Positions 35,243 to 44,243 of a stretch of 64,000 nt of DNA are shown here, one piece after another (position 1 is the stretch's first letter; the number at the start of each line of letters is the position of its first letter). The notes beneath the pieces were generated by a model, which saw only the letters and a program-made list of their open reading frames with translations, was not told where the DNA came from and ran no database searches. Origin of the DNA: Bacteroides sp. CAG:443 (GTDB taxonomy: Bacteria; Bacteroidota; Bacteroidia; Bacteroidales; Bacteroidaceae); contig FR887782.1 of assembly GCA_000432735.1 (NCBI GenBank), positions 5,151-69,150 on the forward strand, written 5' to 3'. Made by a program: the position numbers and the translations under genes.

Positions 35243-36457
35243 ATGAAGCACATCATTATTTTAGGCGACGGTATGGCAGACTGGCCTGTACCGTCACTCG
35301 GAAACAAGACATTGCTGCAATATGCAAATACTCCCTACATGGACAAGCTGGCCCGAATGGGACGTACGGGAATGCTGAAAACGGTTGCCGACGGATTTCA
35401 TCCGGGAAGTGAAGTGGCGAATATGTCGGTTATGGGTTACAACCTCCCGTTGGTGTACGAAGGAAGAGGCGTGCTGGAAGCGGCTAGTATCGGTGTGGAA
35501 CTGGAACCTGGAGATATGGCCATGCGATGCAACCTGATTTGTGTGGAAGGAGATATCCTCAAAAATCATTCGGCTGGTCATATTACCACTGAAGAGGCCG
35601 ATCAGTTGATCAAGTTTCTGGATGAAAAATTAGGAACAGACCGTATTCATTTCTATACTGGAGTGCAGTATCGTCACTTACTGGTAGTGAAAGGTGGGGA
35701 TAAACATCTGGCATGTGTACCGCCCCATGATGTTCCGCTGAAACCTTTCCGACCGAATCTGATCAAAGCATTGCGTCCCGAGGCACAGGAAACCGCCGAT
35801 TTACTGAATGCTTTGATTCTGAAGTCGCAGGAATTGCTTGCCACTCATCCGGTCAACTTAAAGCGGGTAGCAGAGGGAAAAGACCCAGCCAACAGTATCT
35901 GGCCTTGGAGTCCCGGTTATCGCCCGCAGATGGAACCGCTGTCGCAAAAGTATCCTTCTATCCACAAAGGCTCAGTTATTACGGCTGTCGACCTGATTCG
36001 GGGAATCGGACGCTATGCCGGATTGCGCTGCATCGATGTGGAAGGAGCTACCGGACTCTATACAACGAATTACGAAGGAAAGGCTCAGGCAGCCATCGAT
36101 GCCTTGAAAACCGATGATTTTGTTTACCTCCACATTGAGGCAAGCGATGAGGCGGGGCACGAAGGAGACGTAGACCTGAAGCTGAAGACCATCGAATATC
36201 TGGACAGTCGTGCACTGGGACCGATTTACGAAGAAGTGAAAAATTGGGATGAACCGGTAGCCATTGCCGTATTGCCCGACCATCCTACGCCGTGCGAATT
36301 GCGCACCCATACAGCCGAACCGGTACCCTTCCTGATTTATTATCCGGGCATAGAACCCGATAGCGTGCAGTGTTACGACGAAATAGCCTGTCGCGAAGGA
36401 GCATACGGTACAATGGAGAAAGACGAGTTTATGAATGAGTTTATGAAAATACAATAG
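35243..36457 (+). CDS. Cofactor-independent phosphoglycerate mutase-like protein, proposed homoserine kinase
   Basis: Alkaline-phosphatase-superfamily protein of 404 residues, ApgM type. Metal-site segments include IILGDGMADWP at the N-terminus (Asp), SEVANMSVMGYN (nucleophile Ser), and IEASDEAGHEGDVDLK and VLPDHPTPCELRTHTAEPVP near the C-terminus. No conventional GHMP-type thrB lies between thrA and thrC, and members of this subfamily in thr operons have been proposed to supply homoserine kinase activity. That role is assigned from context; phosphoglycerate mutase activity is the family default. Confidence 0.85.
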   Translation: MKHIIILGDGMADWPVPSLGNKTLLQYANTPYMDKLARMGRTGMLKTVADGFHPGSEVANMSVMGYNLPLVYEGRGVLEAASIGVELEPGDMAMRCNLICVEGDILKNHSAGHITTEEADQLIKFLDEKLGTDRIHFYTGVQYRHLLVVKGGDKHLACVPPHDVPLKPFRPNLIKALRPEAQETADLLNALILKSQELLATHPVNLKRVAEGKDPANSIWPWSPGYRPQMEPLSQKYPSIHKGSVITAVDLIRGIGRYAGLRCIDVEGATGLYTTNYEGKAQAAIDALKTDDFVYLHIEASDEAGHEGDVDLKLKTIEYLDSRALGPIYEEVKNWDEPVAIAVLPDHPTPCELRTHTAEPVPFLIYYPGIEPDSVQCYDEIACREGAYGTMEKDEFMNEFMKIQ

Positions 36458-36463
36458 AACGTT

Positions 36464-37765
36464 ATGAAATATTACAGCACCAATAAAAAGGCTTCCGATG
36501 CGACACTGGAAGAAGCCGTAGTTCGTGGACTGGCTGGCGACAAGGGTTTGTACATGCCTCGTTCCATCAAAACCCTGCCCCAGTCTTTTTACGATGAGAT
36601 AGAGAACCTGTCGTTTCAGGAGATTGCATACCGTGTAGCGGATGCTTTCTTTGGAGAAGACATCCCTGCTGATACGCTGAAACATATCGTATACGATACA
36701 CTGAATTTCGATACTCCGGTAGTAAAGGTGAAGGATAATATCTATTCGCTGGAACTGTTCCACGGTCCTACGCTGGCCTTCAAGGATGTGGGCGGACGTT
36801 TTATGGCACGCTTGCTGGGATACTTTATCCGTAAGGAAGGCAAGAAGCAGGTCAATGTGCTGGTAGCGACTTCCGGTGATACGGGCAGTGCCGTAGCAAA
36901 CGGTTTTCTGGGTGTGGAAGGTATTCATGTATATGTGCTTTATCCCAAAGGAAAGGTGAGTGAGATTCAGGAAAAACAGTTTACTACGCTCGGACAGAAC
37001 ATTACGGCCATCGAAGTAGACGGTACGTTCGACGACTGTCAGGCGCTGGTGAAGAATGCTTTCATGGACAAGGAACTGAATGAGCACATGCAGCTTACTT
37101 CTGCAAATTCCATCAACGTGGCTCGTTTCCTTCCGCAGGCTTTCTATTATTTCTATGCCTATGCACAAATGAAGAAGCTGGGCAAGGCAGACAAGCTGGT
37201 AATTTGTGTGCCGAGCGGAAACTTCGGAAATATTACGGCCGGACTGTTTGGCAAGCGAATGGGACTTCCTGTGGAACGCTTTATTGCAGCAAATAACCGG
37301 AACGATATATTCTATCAGTACCTGAAAACCGGAGAATACAAGCCTCGTCCTTCGGTGGCAACCATAGCCAATGCCATGGATGTAGGCGATCCGAGTAACT
37401 TTGCCCGTATACTCGACTTGTACGAAGGTAGTCACGATGCCATCGCGTCTGAAATAAGTGGTGAAACCTATACCGACGAACAGATACGTGAAACGGTACA
37501 GAAGACCTACGAGGAAACCGGATATCTGCTCGATCCGCATGGAGCATGCGGTTACCGTGCTCTGGCAGAGAACTTGAAGCCGGGAGAAAATGGCGTCTTT
37601 CTGGAAACAGCTCATCCTGCCAAGTTCTTGCAGACGGTAGAAGATATTATCGGAATGGAAGTGAAGATTCCTGAAAAATTGCAGGCTTTTATGCGGGGAA
37701 CCAAGCAGAGTGTACCGATGTCGAAAGACTTTGCTTCGTTTAAGGCTTATCTGCTGAAACAGTAA
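36464..37765 (+). CDS. thrC: Threonine synthase
   Basis: PLP enzyme converting O-phosphohomoserine to threonine, 433 residues. It begins MKYYSTNKKASDATLEEAV. The PLP lysine is in GPTLAFKDVGGRFMARLL near residue 107; ATSGDTGSAVANGF binds phosphate and cofactor; CVPSGNFGNITAGLFGKRMG follows. It is the last gene of the operon, 6 bases after the apgM-like gene. Its frame produces long antisense shadow ORFs, which are ignored. Confidence 0.97.
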   Translation: MKYYSTNKKASDATLEEAVVRGLAGDKGLYMPRSIKTLPQSFYDEIENLSFQEIAYRVADAFFGEDIPADTLKHIVYDTLNFDTPVVKVKDNIYSLELFHGPTLAFKDVGGRFMARLLGYFIRKEGKKQVNVLVATSGDTGSAVANGFLGVEGIHVYVLYPKGKVSEIQEKQFTTLGQNITAIEVDGTFDDCQALVKNAFMDKELNEHMQLTSANSINVARFLPQAFYYFYAYAQMKKLGKADKLVICVPSGNFGNITAGLFGKRMGLPVERFIAANNRNDIFYQYLKTGEYKPRPSVATIANAMDVGDPSNFARILDLYEGSHDAIASEISGETYTDEQIRETVQKTYEETGYLLDPHGACGYRALAENLKPGENGVFLETAHPAKFLQTVEDIIGMEVKIPEKLQAFMRGTKQSVPMSKDFASFKAYLLKQ

Positions 37766-37878
37766 GCGGAACGTTTGCTGTTTTGTAGCGGAATGTTTTT
37801 TCACTTCCGCTGAGGAGTTGGAAAAACGTCGGCATGTTTTTTTATTTTTTGTACAAAAGATTTTTTTGTTTGTACAAA
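37766..37878. repeat. Composite intergenic repeat, copy C
   Basis: Diverged 22-bp-type units begin at about 37768, and a clear unit AAAAACGTCGGCATGTTTTT starts at 37822. It runs into TTTATTTTTTGTACAAA. The palindromes TTTGTACAAA are at 37848-37857 and 37869-37878, centres 21 bp apart. The right outer arm is degraded (ends AAAAACACGGG). The element sits between the convergent thrC and rfbB genes. Confidence 0.75.
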
Positions 37879-38026
37879 AACACGGGAGCTTTTCGCAGGA
37901 CGTTTTCTACCTCTCACGGTGAACTGATGAATCTTTCCTGAAAAAGGACTGATTTCGTGAGCCAAAGAGCAGGAATAGTCGGTTATAGCCGATTTGCCGG
38001 AAACAGACAGTTGAACAATAAAAACA

Positions 38027-38068
38027 GAAAATCCCGCAGGACAGATGAAGCAGTCCTGCGGGATTTTT
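38027..38068. terminator. Bidirectional terminator between thrC and rfbB
   Basis: AAATCCCGCAGGAC (38028-38042) and GTCCTGCGGGATTT pair perfectly around a 10-base loop. T-runs follow on the plus strand, and the A-run before the stem gives T-run on the minus strand. It serves rfbB, and thrC if transcription reads through the repeat. Confidence 0.88.
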
Positions 38069-38098
38069 ACTTGTTGTACAAGTCGTATAACGAATTAC

Positions 38099-39238
38099 TT
38101 ATCTATTCTTATACATATTTTCGTAATAATTCTGGTAGTCGCCACTGGTAACGCTCTTAACCCATTCCTGATTGTTCAGGTACCAGATAATGGTTTTCAC
38201 GATACCATCTTCGAATTTTGTTTCCGGAGTCCATCCCAGTTCACGAGTAATCTTGGTCGGGTCGATGGCATAACGCTGGTCGTGTCCCAGGCGGTCTTTT
38301 ACGAATGTTATCAAGGAGTCGTTTATCCAGTCTATACGGATTTCGCCATTTTCGTCCAGCTCTTTTTTCTTCAATATCTTGCGGTAAGCAGGTTCCTGTT
38401 CCATTAGATGGTGAATCGTCGCAATGGTCAGTTTTACAATCTCGATGTTCTGCTTTTCGTTATGGCCACCTACATTGTAGATCTCACCGTTCTTTCCTTC
38501 GCGTACTACCAGGTCGATTGCCTTGCAATGGTCTTCTACATACAACCAGTCGCGTACGTTTGTACCGTTTCCGTATACCGGCAGGCGTTTTCCCTCGAGG
38601 ATATTCTTGATGATCAGCGGGATCAGCTTTTCCGGAAAATGATAAGGACCGTAGTTGTTCGAGCAGCGCGTAATGGTAACCGGCATCTTATACGTGTCGC
38701 GATAAGCCATGACAATCAGGTCGGCGCTGGCTTTCGAAGCGCTGTACGGGCTGTGCGGACATAAAGGAGTTTCTTCGGTAAAGAATCCTTCTTCTCCCAG
38801 TGAACCATACACCTCGTCGGTTGAAACTTGATGAAAGCGTACATCTTTTCTCCACGTAGGATAACCATTTTCATCTTTCCCGGTAACCCATGCGCGGCGG
38901 GCGGCATCCAACAGATTTTGAGTACCTAAAATGTTTGTCTGAAGGAATAACTGCGGATTGTCGATGCTGCGGTCTACATGACTTTCGGCTGCAAAGTTGA
39001 CGATATAATCGAATTTATATTCGGCAAACAAGCGGTCGGCAAGTTCGCGGTCGCATATATTGCCTCTTATGAAGAAACAACGTTCATTGTCGACATCCTT
39101 TGAGATGGTTCCCAAGTTCCCCGCATAAGTCAGTGCATCAAGTATGACTACCTTGATGTCTTCGTGTTTCGCCAAAATGTATTTTATATAATTTGCGCCG
39201 ATAAATCCGGCTGCTCCTGTGACTAGATAAGTTTTCAT
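38099..39238 (-). CDS. rfbB: dTDP-glucose 4,6-dehydratase
   Basis: SDR enzyme of 379 residues that makes dTDP-4-keto-6-deoxyglucose for deoxysugars of surface polysaccharides. The NAD loop GAAGFIGANYIKYIL is at the N-terminus. NFAAESHVDRSID, the catalytic STDEVYGSL and YSASKASADLIVMAYRDTY (YxxxK) are present. The length is slightly above the usual 350 because of an insertion around residue 145. No other rml gene is adjacent. The upstream sequence has TTTG, 20 bases, then GAAATTTG, a near-match promoter. Confidence 0.95.
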   Translation of the reverse strand: MKTYLVTGAAGFIGANYIKYILAKHEDIKVVILDALTYAGNLGTISKDVDNERCFFIRGNICDRELADRLFAEYKFDYIVNFAAESHVDRSIDNPQLFLQTNILGTQNLLDAARRAWVTGKDENGYPTWRKDVRFHQVSTDEVYGSLGEEGFFTEETPLCPHSPYSASKASADLIVMAYRDTYKMPVTITRCSNNYGPYHFPEKLIPLIIKNILEGKRLPVYGNGTNVRDWLYVEDHCKAIDLVVREGKNGEIYNVGGHNEKQNIEIVKLTIATIHHLMEQEPAYRKILKKKELDENGEIRIDWINDSLITFVKDRLGHDQRYAIDPTKITRELGWTPETKFEDGIVKTIIWYLNNQEWVKSVTSGDYQNYYENMYKNR

Positions 39239-39298
39239 ATAAGGTCTTACTTAAAATCGGTTACAAATTTCGGAAAGTTTTTTCAATCAGGCAAACAA

Positions 39299-39790
39299 TT
39301 ACTTGTTTAATTCTATTACTTCCAGGTCGGAAAAACTGCCATTGTCGATACAAAAACGTACAAGGGTACGTACGGTATGAAAGCCGTATATTCCGGCTGC
39401 TCCCGGATTTATGTGCAACAGGTTCAGCGACTTGTCGTATTTCACCTTCAGAATATGCGAGTGTCCGCTGATAAAAAGCCGGGGAGGGTTGGCAAACAAG
39501 GTGGAGCGTATCGAAGCATCGTATTTTCCCGGATAGCCTCCGATGTGCTTCATCAGTACGTCGGCTCCGTCGACTGTGAAGCGGGCGATTTCCGGAAACA
39601 GCCGCCTCATGTCCTGTCCGTCGATGTTTCCGTATACAGCTTTCAAGGGGCGGAAGGCTTCGAGCCGTTCCACGATTTCCATCGAACCGATGTCACCTGC
39701 ATGCCATATCTGGTCGCATGGTTCAAAGTATTTCAGGTAACGCTCGTCCCAGTAGCCGTGCGTGTCCGATAATAATCCGATTCTTGTCAT
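39299..39790 (-). CDS. YfcE/MJ0936-type metallophosphoesterase
   Basis: Small calcineurin-like phosphodiesterase of 163 residues. The dimetal site is complete: GLLSDTHG near the start, IWHAGDIGS, VYGNIDG, then KHIGGYPG and ISGHSH. The family hydrolyses phosphodiester bonds, but the physiological substrate is unknown. It is divergent from ppk1 with back-to-back promoters. Confidence 0.9.
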   Translation of the reverse strand: MTRIGLLSDTHGYWDERYLKYFEPCDQIWHAGDIGSMEIVERLEAFRPLKAVYGNIDGQDMRRLFPEIARFTVDGADVLMKHIGGYPGKYDASIRSTLFANPPRLFISGHSHILKVKYDKSLNLLHINPGAAGIYGFHTVRTLVRFCIDNGSFSDLEVIELNK

Positions 39791-39795
39791 ATTTC

Positions 39796-39827
39796 TTTGG
39801 TTTTGTCAGGCAAAGATAGTATTTTTG
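39796..39827 (+). promoter_or_regulatory. Promoter of ppk1
   Basis: TTTG at 39796-39799, a 20-base spacer, then TATTTTTG at 39820-39827. The predicted start is near 39834, giving a leader of about 17 bases to the ATG at 39851 and excluding the longer ORF start at 39797. Confidence 0.65.
39811..39818 (-). promoter_or_regulatory. Promoter -7 box of the phosphoesterase gene
   Basis: Minus-strand TATCTTTG, 20 bases upstream of the ATG. It abuts the ppk1 -7 box on the opposite strand, so the two polymerases would compete. Confidence 0.6.
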
Positions 39828-39850
39828 AGTCAACCTTGATTCGTGACATT

Positions 39851-41917
39851 ATGGAAAAACAATACAGATATTTCAACCGTGATATCAGTTGGCTGTCGTT
39901 CAATCATCGGGTCCTGCTGGAGGCCGACGATGACGATTTGCCATTATATGAGCGGATAAACTTCATCGCTATCTATTCGTCTAATCTGGAAGAATTCTAC
40001 AAGGTGCGTGTAGCCGAGCATAAAGCTGTGGCTTCGGGTGGCAAAAGCGAAGACATGACGGTAGACGAAGCACATGAGCTGATCCGGCGGATTGCGGAAA
40101 TTGTCAATGCGCAACTGGAAGACAGAATCCGGATTTATGAGCAGAAGATATTGCCCGGCTTACGGGATAATCATATTATTTTCTATCAGTCGAAGCGGGA
40201 GATAGAGCCTTTTCACCGCGATTTTGTACATCGTTTCTTTATGGAAGAAGTTTTTCCATACCTTCAGCCGGTAAAGATTGAGAAAGGACGGGTACGCATG
40301 TTCCTCCGCGACAAACGACAGTATCTGGCTGTACGGGTGTGCAGCGCCGAAACGGGAGAGGTGGAGTATTATATTATCAAAATGCCGTACAGCAAATTGC
40401 CTCGTTTTGTGGAACTCCCGCGGCAGGGAGAGAATTACTACCTGATGTTTCTGGAAGATATTGTCAAGGCAAATCTGGCAGAGATATTTATCGGCTATGA
40501 GGTAGATTGCAGTTATTGCTGCAAGATTTCGCGCGATGCCGATGTGTTTGTCGACGATGTTCCTTCCGAGAGTATGGTGGAAAAGTTGAAAGAGAAAGTC
40601 AAGAGGCGCAAGATCGGTGCGATAGCCCGTTTTGTATACGACCGCAAGATGCCTGCCGACTTTCTGGCTTTTCTGATGGATGCTTTCTCTATCAGCAGTG
40701 AAGAGCTTGTGCCGGGTGACAAACATCTGAATTTGGAGGACTTGTCGTCATTGCCAAATCCGAATCCTGAGGTGAAACCTCTGATAAAGCCTGCCCCGAT
40801 GCGGCTTGCCGGACTGGACGGAAAGCATTTCATGTATCGCCGTATCGCCGCAAAGGACTTGATGTTGCATTATCCCTATCATAGTTTCGATCACTTTATT
40901 CATTTCTTGTACGAAGCAGTGCACGATCCGTTCTGCAAGGAAATCATGATTACCCAGTATCGTGTGGCAGAACACTCGGAAGTGATCAATGCTCTGATAG
41001 CAGCAGCACGAAACGGTAAGCAGGTAACGGTCTTTGTTGAGTTGAAAGCCCGCTTCGATGAAGAAAATAATCTGGCAACTGCCGAGCTGATGCGCAAGGC
41101 GGGAATCCGGATTTTGTTCAGCATACCGGGACTGAAAGTGCATGCTAAGGTTGCACTCGTGTTACGCTACAACAAGGAAGGCGAACAGATACGCAGTTAT
41201 GCATACGTCAGTACGGGTAATTTCAATGAGCAGACGGCTAAAATTTATTCGGATATTGCACTTTATACCTGCAACAAGGTGATAGTGGAAGACATGCATA
41301 CACTGTTCCGTTTCTTGCGGAAAGAAGTAGAAGAACCTAAGTTTAAGCGCCTGTTGATAGCTCGTTTCAACCTGCTTCCGGAGTTAAAACGGATGATTCA
41401 CCATGAGATTGCTTTGGTAAAGAGTGGCAAGCAAGGCCGGATTATTCTTAAAATGAATGCGCTGCAAGATCTTGCTATGATAGACGAGCTGTATCGGGCA
41501 AGCGAGGCGGGTGTAAAAATCGACCTCATCGTACGCGGAATCTGCTGTCTGGTGCCCGGAGAATCGTTCAGCCGTAATATTCGTGTTACCCGTATTGTCG
41601 ACAGTTTTCTGGAACATGCCCGAGTATGGTATTTCGGTAATAATGGAGATCCGCGGTTGTTTATCGGCTCTCCCGACTGGATGAAACGTAATCTGTACCG
41701 TCGGATAGAGGCAGTAACTCCGGTCTTGGATAAAGACCTGAAGCAGGAACTGATGGATATGCTCGATATTCAGCTTCGTGCTAACTGGAAAGCCTGCTGG
41801 GTAGATAGTGAGTTGAGGAACATATTCAAGCGTACTCCCGATGAACCGAAAGTGCGTGCCCAGTATGATTTCTATCAGTATCTGCGTAAGAAGCAGGAAA
41901 AGGATATTGAACCGTAA
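39851..41917 (+). CDS. ppk1: Polyphosphate kinase 1
   Basis: Makes inorganic polyphosphate from ATP. From the ATG at 39851 it has 688 residues and starts MEKQYRYFNRDISWLSFNHR, the usual PPK1 beginning. The N-terminal, head and two phospholipase-D-like C-domains are in order. The autophosphorylated His is expected in GLKVHAKVALVLR; the second His motif lies in the C2 domain, and GNFNEQTAKIYSD is present. The longer frame from 39797 lies inside the promoter. It is convergent with the cytidylate-kinase-like gene. Confidence 0.95.
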   Translation: MEKQYRYFNRDISWLSFNHRVLLEADDDDLPLYERINFIAIYSSNLEEFYKVRVAEHKAVASGGKSEDMTVDEAHELIRRIAEIVNAQLEDRIRIYEQKILPGLRDNHIIFYQSKREIEPFHRDFVHRFFMEEVFPYLQPVKIEKGRVRMFLRDKRQYLAVRVCSAETGEVEYYIIKMPYSKLPRFVELPRQGENYYLMFLEDIVKANLAEIFIGYEVDCSYCCKISRDADVFVDDVPSESMVEKLKEKVKRRKIGAIARFVYDRKMPADFLAFLMDAFSISSEELVPGDKHLNLEDLSSLPNPNPEVKPLIKPAPMRLAGLDGKHFMYRRIAAKDLMLHYPYHSFDHFIHFLYEAVHDPFCKEIMITQYRVAEHSEVINALIAAARNGKQVTVFVELKARFDEENNLATAELMRKAGIRILFSIPGLKVHAKVALVLRYNKEGEQIRSYAYVSTGNFNEQTAKIYSDIALYTCNKVIVEDMHTLFRFLRKEVEEPKFKRLLIARFNLLPELKRMIHHEIALVKSGKQGRIILKMNALQDLAMIDELYRASEAGVKIDLIVRGICCLVPGESFSRNIRVTRIVDSFLEHARVWYFGNNGDPRLFIGSPDWMKRNLYRRIEAVTPVLDKDLKQELMDMLDIQLRANWKACWVDSELRNIFKRTPDEPKVRAQYDFYQYLRKKQEKDIEP

Positions 41918-41936
41918 TGCTTCTGAGTAAAAAATG

Positions 41937-41982
41937 AAAGCCGTTCCAACGTAAGGGGGGGAGGGATCGTTGAAACGGCTTC
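41937..41982. terminator. Bidirectional terminator between ppk1 and the cytidylate-kinase-like gene
   Basis: AAAGCCGTTCCAACG (41937-41951) pairs with CGTTGAAACGGCTTC (41968-41982), with one mismatch. The loop contains a G7 run. T-rich tails are weak. Confidence 0.6.
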
Positions 41983-42046
41983 ATTGCCCGTATATCATGA
42001 ATAAGGGGAAATGATTTAGGGCATTCTTTTATGTAACGTTTATATC

Positions 42047-42679
42047 TTAAGGAAGTTGAAGCTTCAGCTTTACGAATTGTTTGATAAACTCTACAGTACC
42101 ATCTATTCCTAATACCGAAGAGTCGATGCACAAGTGATAAGTAGCGGCAGCACCCCATGTCTTGTAACTGTAATAATTATAGTAGGATGAACGCTTTTTA
42201 TCTGCTTTCTCCATCAGTTCTTCAGCTTTTTCTGCGCTGATGTTGTGCAGCTTCATCAGTCTTTCGATGCGTGCTTCAGGCGAAGCCGATACGAAAATAT
42301 TGGCACAGCGTGGAAAATCGCGCAGAATGTAATCGGCACAACGACCTACAAACAGACAGGATTTCTGTTCTGCCAGATGACGTATCACATCACTTTGTAT
42401 TTTAAATAGTGAGTCATTGCTCAGATACGAATTATATGGATAAGCTCCTTCGGTTACAAATGGGAATCGTGCTCCAAATAATCCTCCCAATATGCTTTGA
42501 GAAGCCTTTTCATCTGCTTTCTCGAAAAACTCTTTGCAAAGTCCGCTTTCTTTGGAGGCCAGGTTTATCAGCTCTTTATCGTAGAAAGCTATACCTAAGT
42601 CTTTAGCCAGTTTCTCACCAATTTCTTTTCCGCCACTACCCAGTTGACGTCCAAGATTAATGATATAGTGATTATTCAT
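42047..42679 (-). CDS. Cytidylate kinase-like family protein
   Basis: P-loop NTPase of 210 residues of the cytidylate-kinase-like group. The nucleotide loop appears as NLGRQLGSGGKEIGEKLAKD, a variant in which the lysine position is shifted relative to classical GxxGxGK(S/T). FVGRCADYILRD and RIERLMKLHNIS resemble the lid and NMP-binding regions. It is not the housekeeping cmk type by sequence and is usually of unknown substrate. It stands alone. Confidence 0.8.
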   Translation of the reverse strand: MNNHYIINLGRQLGSGGKEIGEKLAKDLGIAFYDKELINLASKESGLCKEFFEKADEKASQSILGGLFGARFPFVTEGAYPYNSYLSNDSLFKIQSDVIRHLAEQKSCLFVGRCADYILRDFPRCANIFVSASPEARIERLMKLHNISAEKAEELMEKADKKRSSYYNYYSYKTWGAAATYHLCIDSSVLGIDGTVEFIKQFVKLKLQLP

Positions 42680-42781
42680 AATGACTGATATTTGGTTCGT
42701 AAGGCAAATATAAATAAAAAATTATATATTTTCCATCTCTTATGAGGAAACCTGTTCCATTTTGCAAAGAAAAATCACAAT

Positions 42782-44143
42782 TTAGTTTATTTGAGCAGCT
42801 TTATGCTTGAATTGTTTGAACTGATTGTATAGCATGAAACCGGCTATCACGCTGGCCGTTATATCGGAAATAGGCATGCTGAACCATATTCCGTCCGCTC
42901 CCCAGAACAAAGGGAGTATCAGCAGGCACGGAATCAGTATCAGGACTTGTCGGCTAAGTGAAAGGATAATAGCTTTCTTAGCCATGCCGATACTCTGGAA
43001 GAAGTTGGATGTTACCATCTGGAATCCGATGATAGGGAAGAACATGACAGTGATACGCAATCCTCGTGCCGACAGATCTATCAGGGTTTGGTCGGTCGTG
43101 AAAGCCGATACGGCAAGTTCCGGCATCAGTTCTCCTACCAGAAAACCGCTGGTGGTGACAATCGTAGCTGCTATGACGGTCAGTTTCATGACGTGATTTA
43201 CCCGATGATATTGCTGTGCACCGAAATTATAGCCGGCAATGGGCTGCATGCCTTGGTTCAGTCCCATGACAATCATAACAAAAAGGAAAGTGATTCGGTT
43301 GACGATACCGAAAGCTCCAATAGCAAGATCGCCGTCGTACAGTTTCAGTCCCTTGTTGATCAGAATGACAATCATACACGACGCTACATTCATAAAGAAA
43401 GGCGCCAATCCTATTCCAATAATGTTTTCTACCAGCACACCTTTCAACCGGTAAATGCCTCGGCGGAAATGAAGCAGTTCACTTTTATTGCAGAACAATT
43501 TGATGAGCCAGCAGAGAGAAATGATCTGTGCCAGGATGGTTGCCACAGCTGCTCCGCGTATTCCCATGCCGAATCCGTAAATAAATATCGGGTCGAGTAT
43601 GGTATTGATAACCACCGTCAGGATAGTGGCCACCATGGCTTTCTGTGGATGTCCTGCCGAGCGGAGTACGGAGTTCAGCCCTAAATACATGTGGGTAACC
43701 ACATTTCCTAAAAGGATGGTTACCATGTAGTCGCGTGCATAAGGCAGTGTAGCTTCGCTTGCACCGAAGAAATATAGGATCGGATCGAGAAAAGCTAGTG
43801 CGATAATGGTAAAGACAATACCGATAATCAGGTTCAGAGATACTACATTCCCTAAAATCTGTTGCGCCGTATCATAATCTTTCTGTCCCAGTTTCACCGA
43901 AACGAGGGTAGAAGCTCCTACACCTACCAGTGAGCCGAAAGCGGCAGCCAGGTTCATCAGGGGGAAAGTGATGGCAAGACCTGAAATGGCCATTGCGCCT
44001 ACTCCGTGTCCGATAAAAATACTGTCCACCATGTTGTAGAGTGACGATGCGGTCATTGCAATAATGGCCGGAATGGCGTATTGCATCAATAGTTTGCCGA
44101 TGGGCTGGTTTCCCAGTTCTGTTGCTGTTCCTTTTTGTGTCAT
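42782..44143 (-). CDS. MATE-family efflux transporter
   Basis: Inner-membrane cation-coupled drug/metabolite exporter of 453 residues with twelve hydrophobic segments. It begins with LGNQPIGKLLMQYAIPAIIAM, followed by SLYNMVDSIFIGHGVGAMAI, the standard MATE first helices. GMQPIAGYNFGAQQY in the second half repeats the motif. It has its own promoter, facing away from xseA across a shared dyad. The substrate is unknown. Confidence 0.92.
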   Translation of the reverse strand: MTQKGTATELGNQPIGKLLMQYAIPAIIAMTASSLYNMVDSIFIGHGVGAMAISGLAITFPLMNLAAAFGSLVGVGASTLVSVKLGQKDYDTAQQILGNVVSLNLIIGIVFTIIALAFLDPILYFFGASEATLPYARDYMVTILLGNVVTHMYLGLNSVLRSAGHPQKAMVATILTVVINTILDPIFIYGFGMGIRGAAVATILAQIISLCWLIKLFCNKSELLHFRRGIYRLKGVLVENIIGIGLAPFFMNVASCMIVILINKGLKLYDGDLAIGAFGIVNRITFLFVMIVMGLNQGMQPIAGYNFGAQQYHRVNHVMKLTVIAATIVTTSGFLVGELMPELAVSAFTTDQTLIDLSARGLRITVMFFPIIGFQMVTSNFFQSIGMAKKAIILSLSRQVLILIPCLLILPLFWGADGIWFSMPISDITASVIAGFMLYNQFKQFKHKAAQIN

Positions 44144-44173
44144 GAAACTATTTTTACGATTAAAAAATCAGAG

Positions 44174-44221
44174 CAAAGGTACTTAAAATTCCCTATAAGG
44201 GAAAAACTTTCCGTATCTTTG
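44174..44221. promoter_or_regulatory. Divergent promoters of the MATE gene and xseA with a central dyad
   Basis: Minus-strand TACCTTTG (44174-44181) serves the MATE gene. Plus-strand TATCTTTG (44214-44221) serves xseA. Midway, at 44189-44203, TTCCCT-ATA-AGGGAA forms an inverted repeat that occupies the -33 zone of both promoters. It may bind a regulator of both; none is encoded next to it. Confidence 0.6.
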
Positions 44222-44243
44222 CATCGATGAAATTATGGGATTT

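Noticed and set aside
35972..37804. 610-codon minus-strand open frame opposite thrC and the apgM-like gene
   Set aside because: It is antisense to two clearly coding genes and its translation has no recognisable family features; low-complexity His/Gln/Cys-rich composition is typical of a shadow frame.
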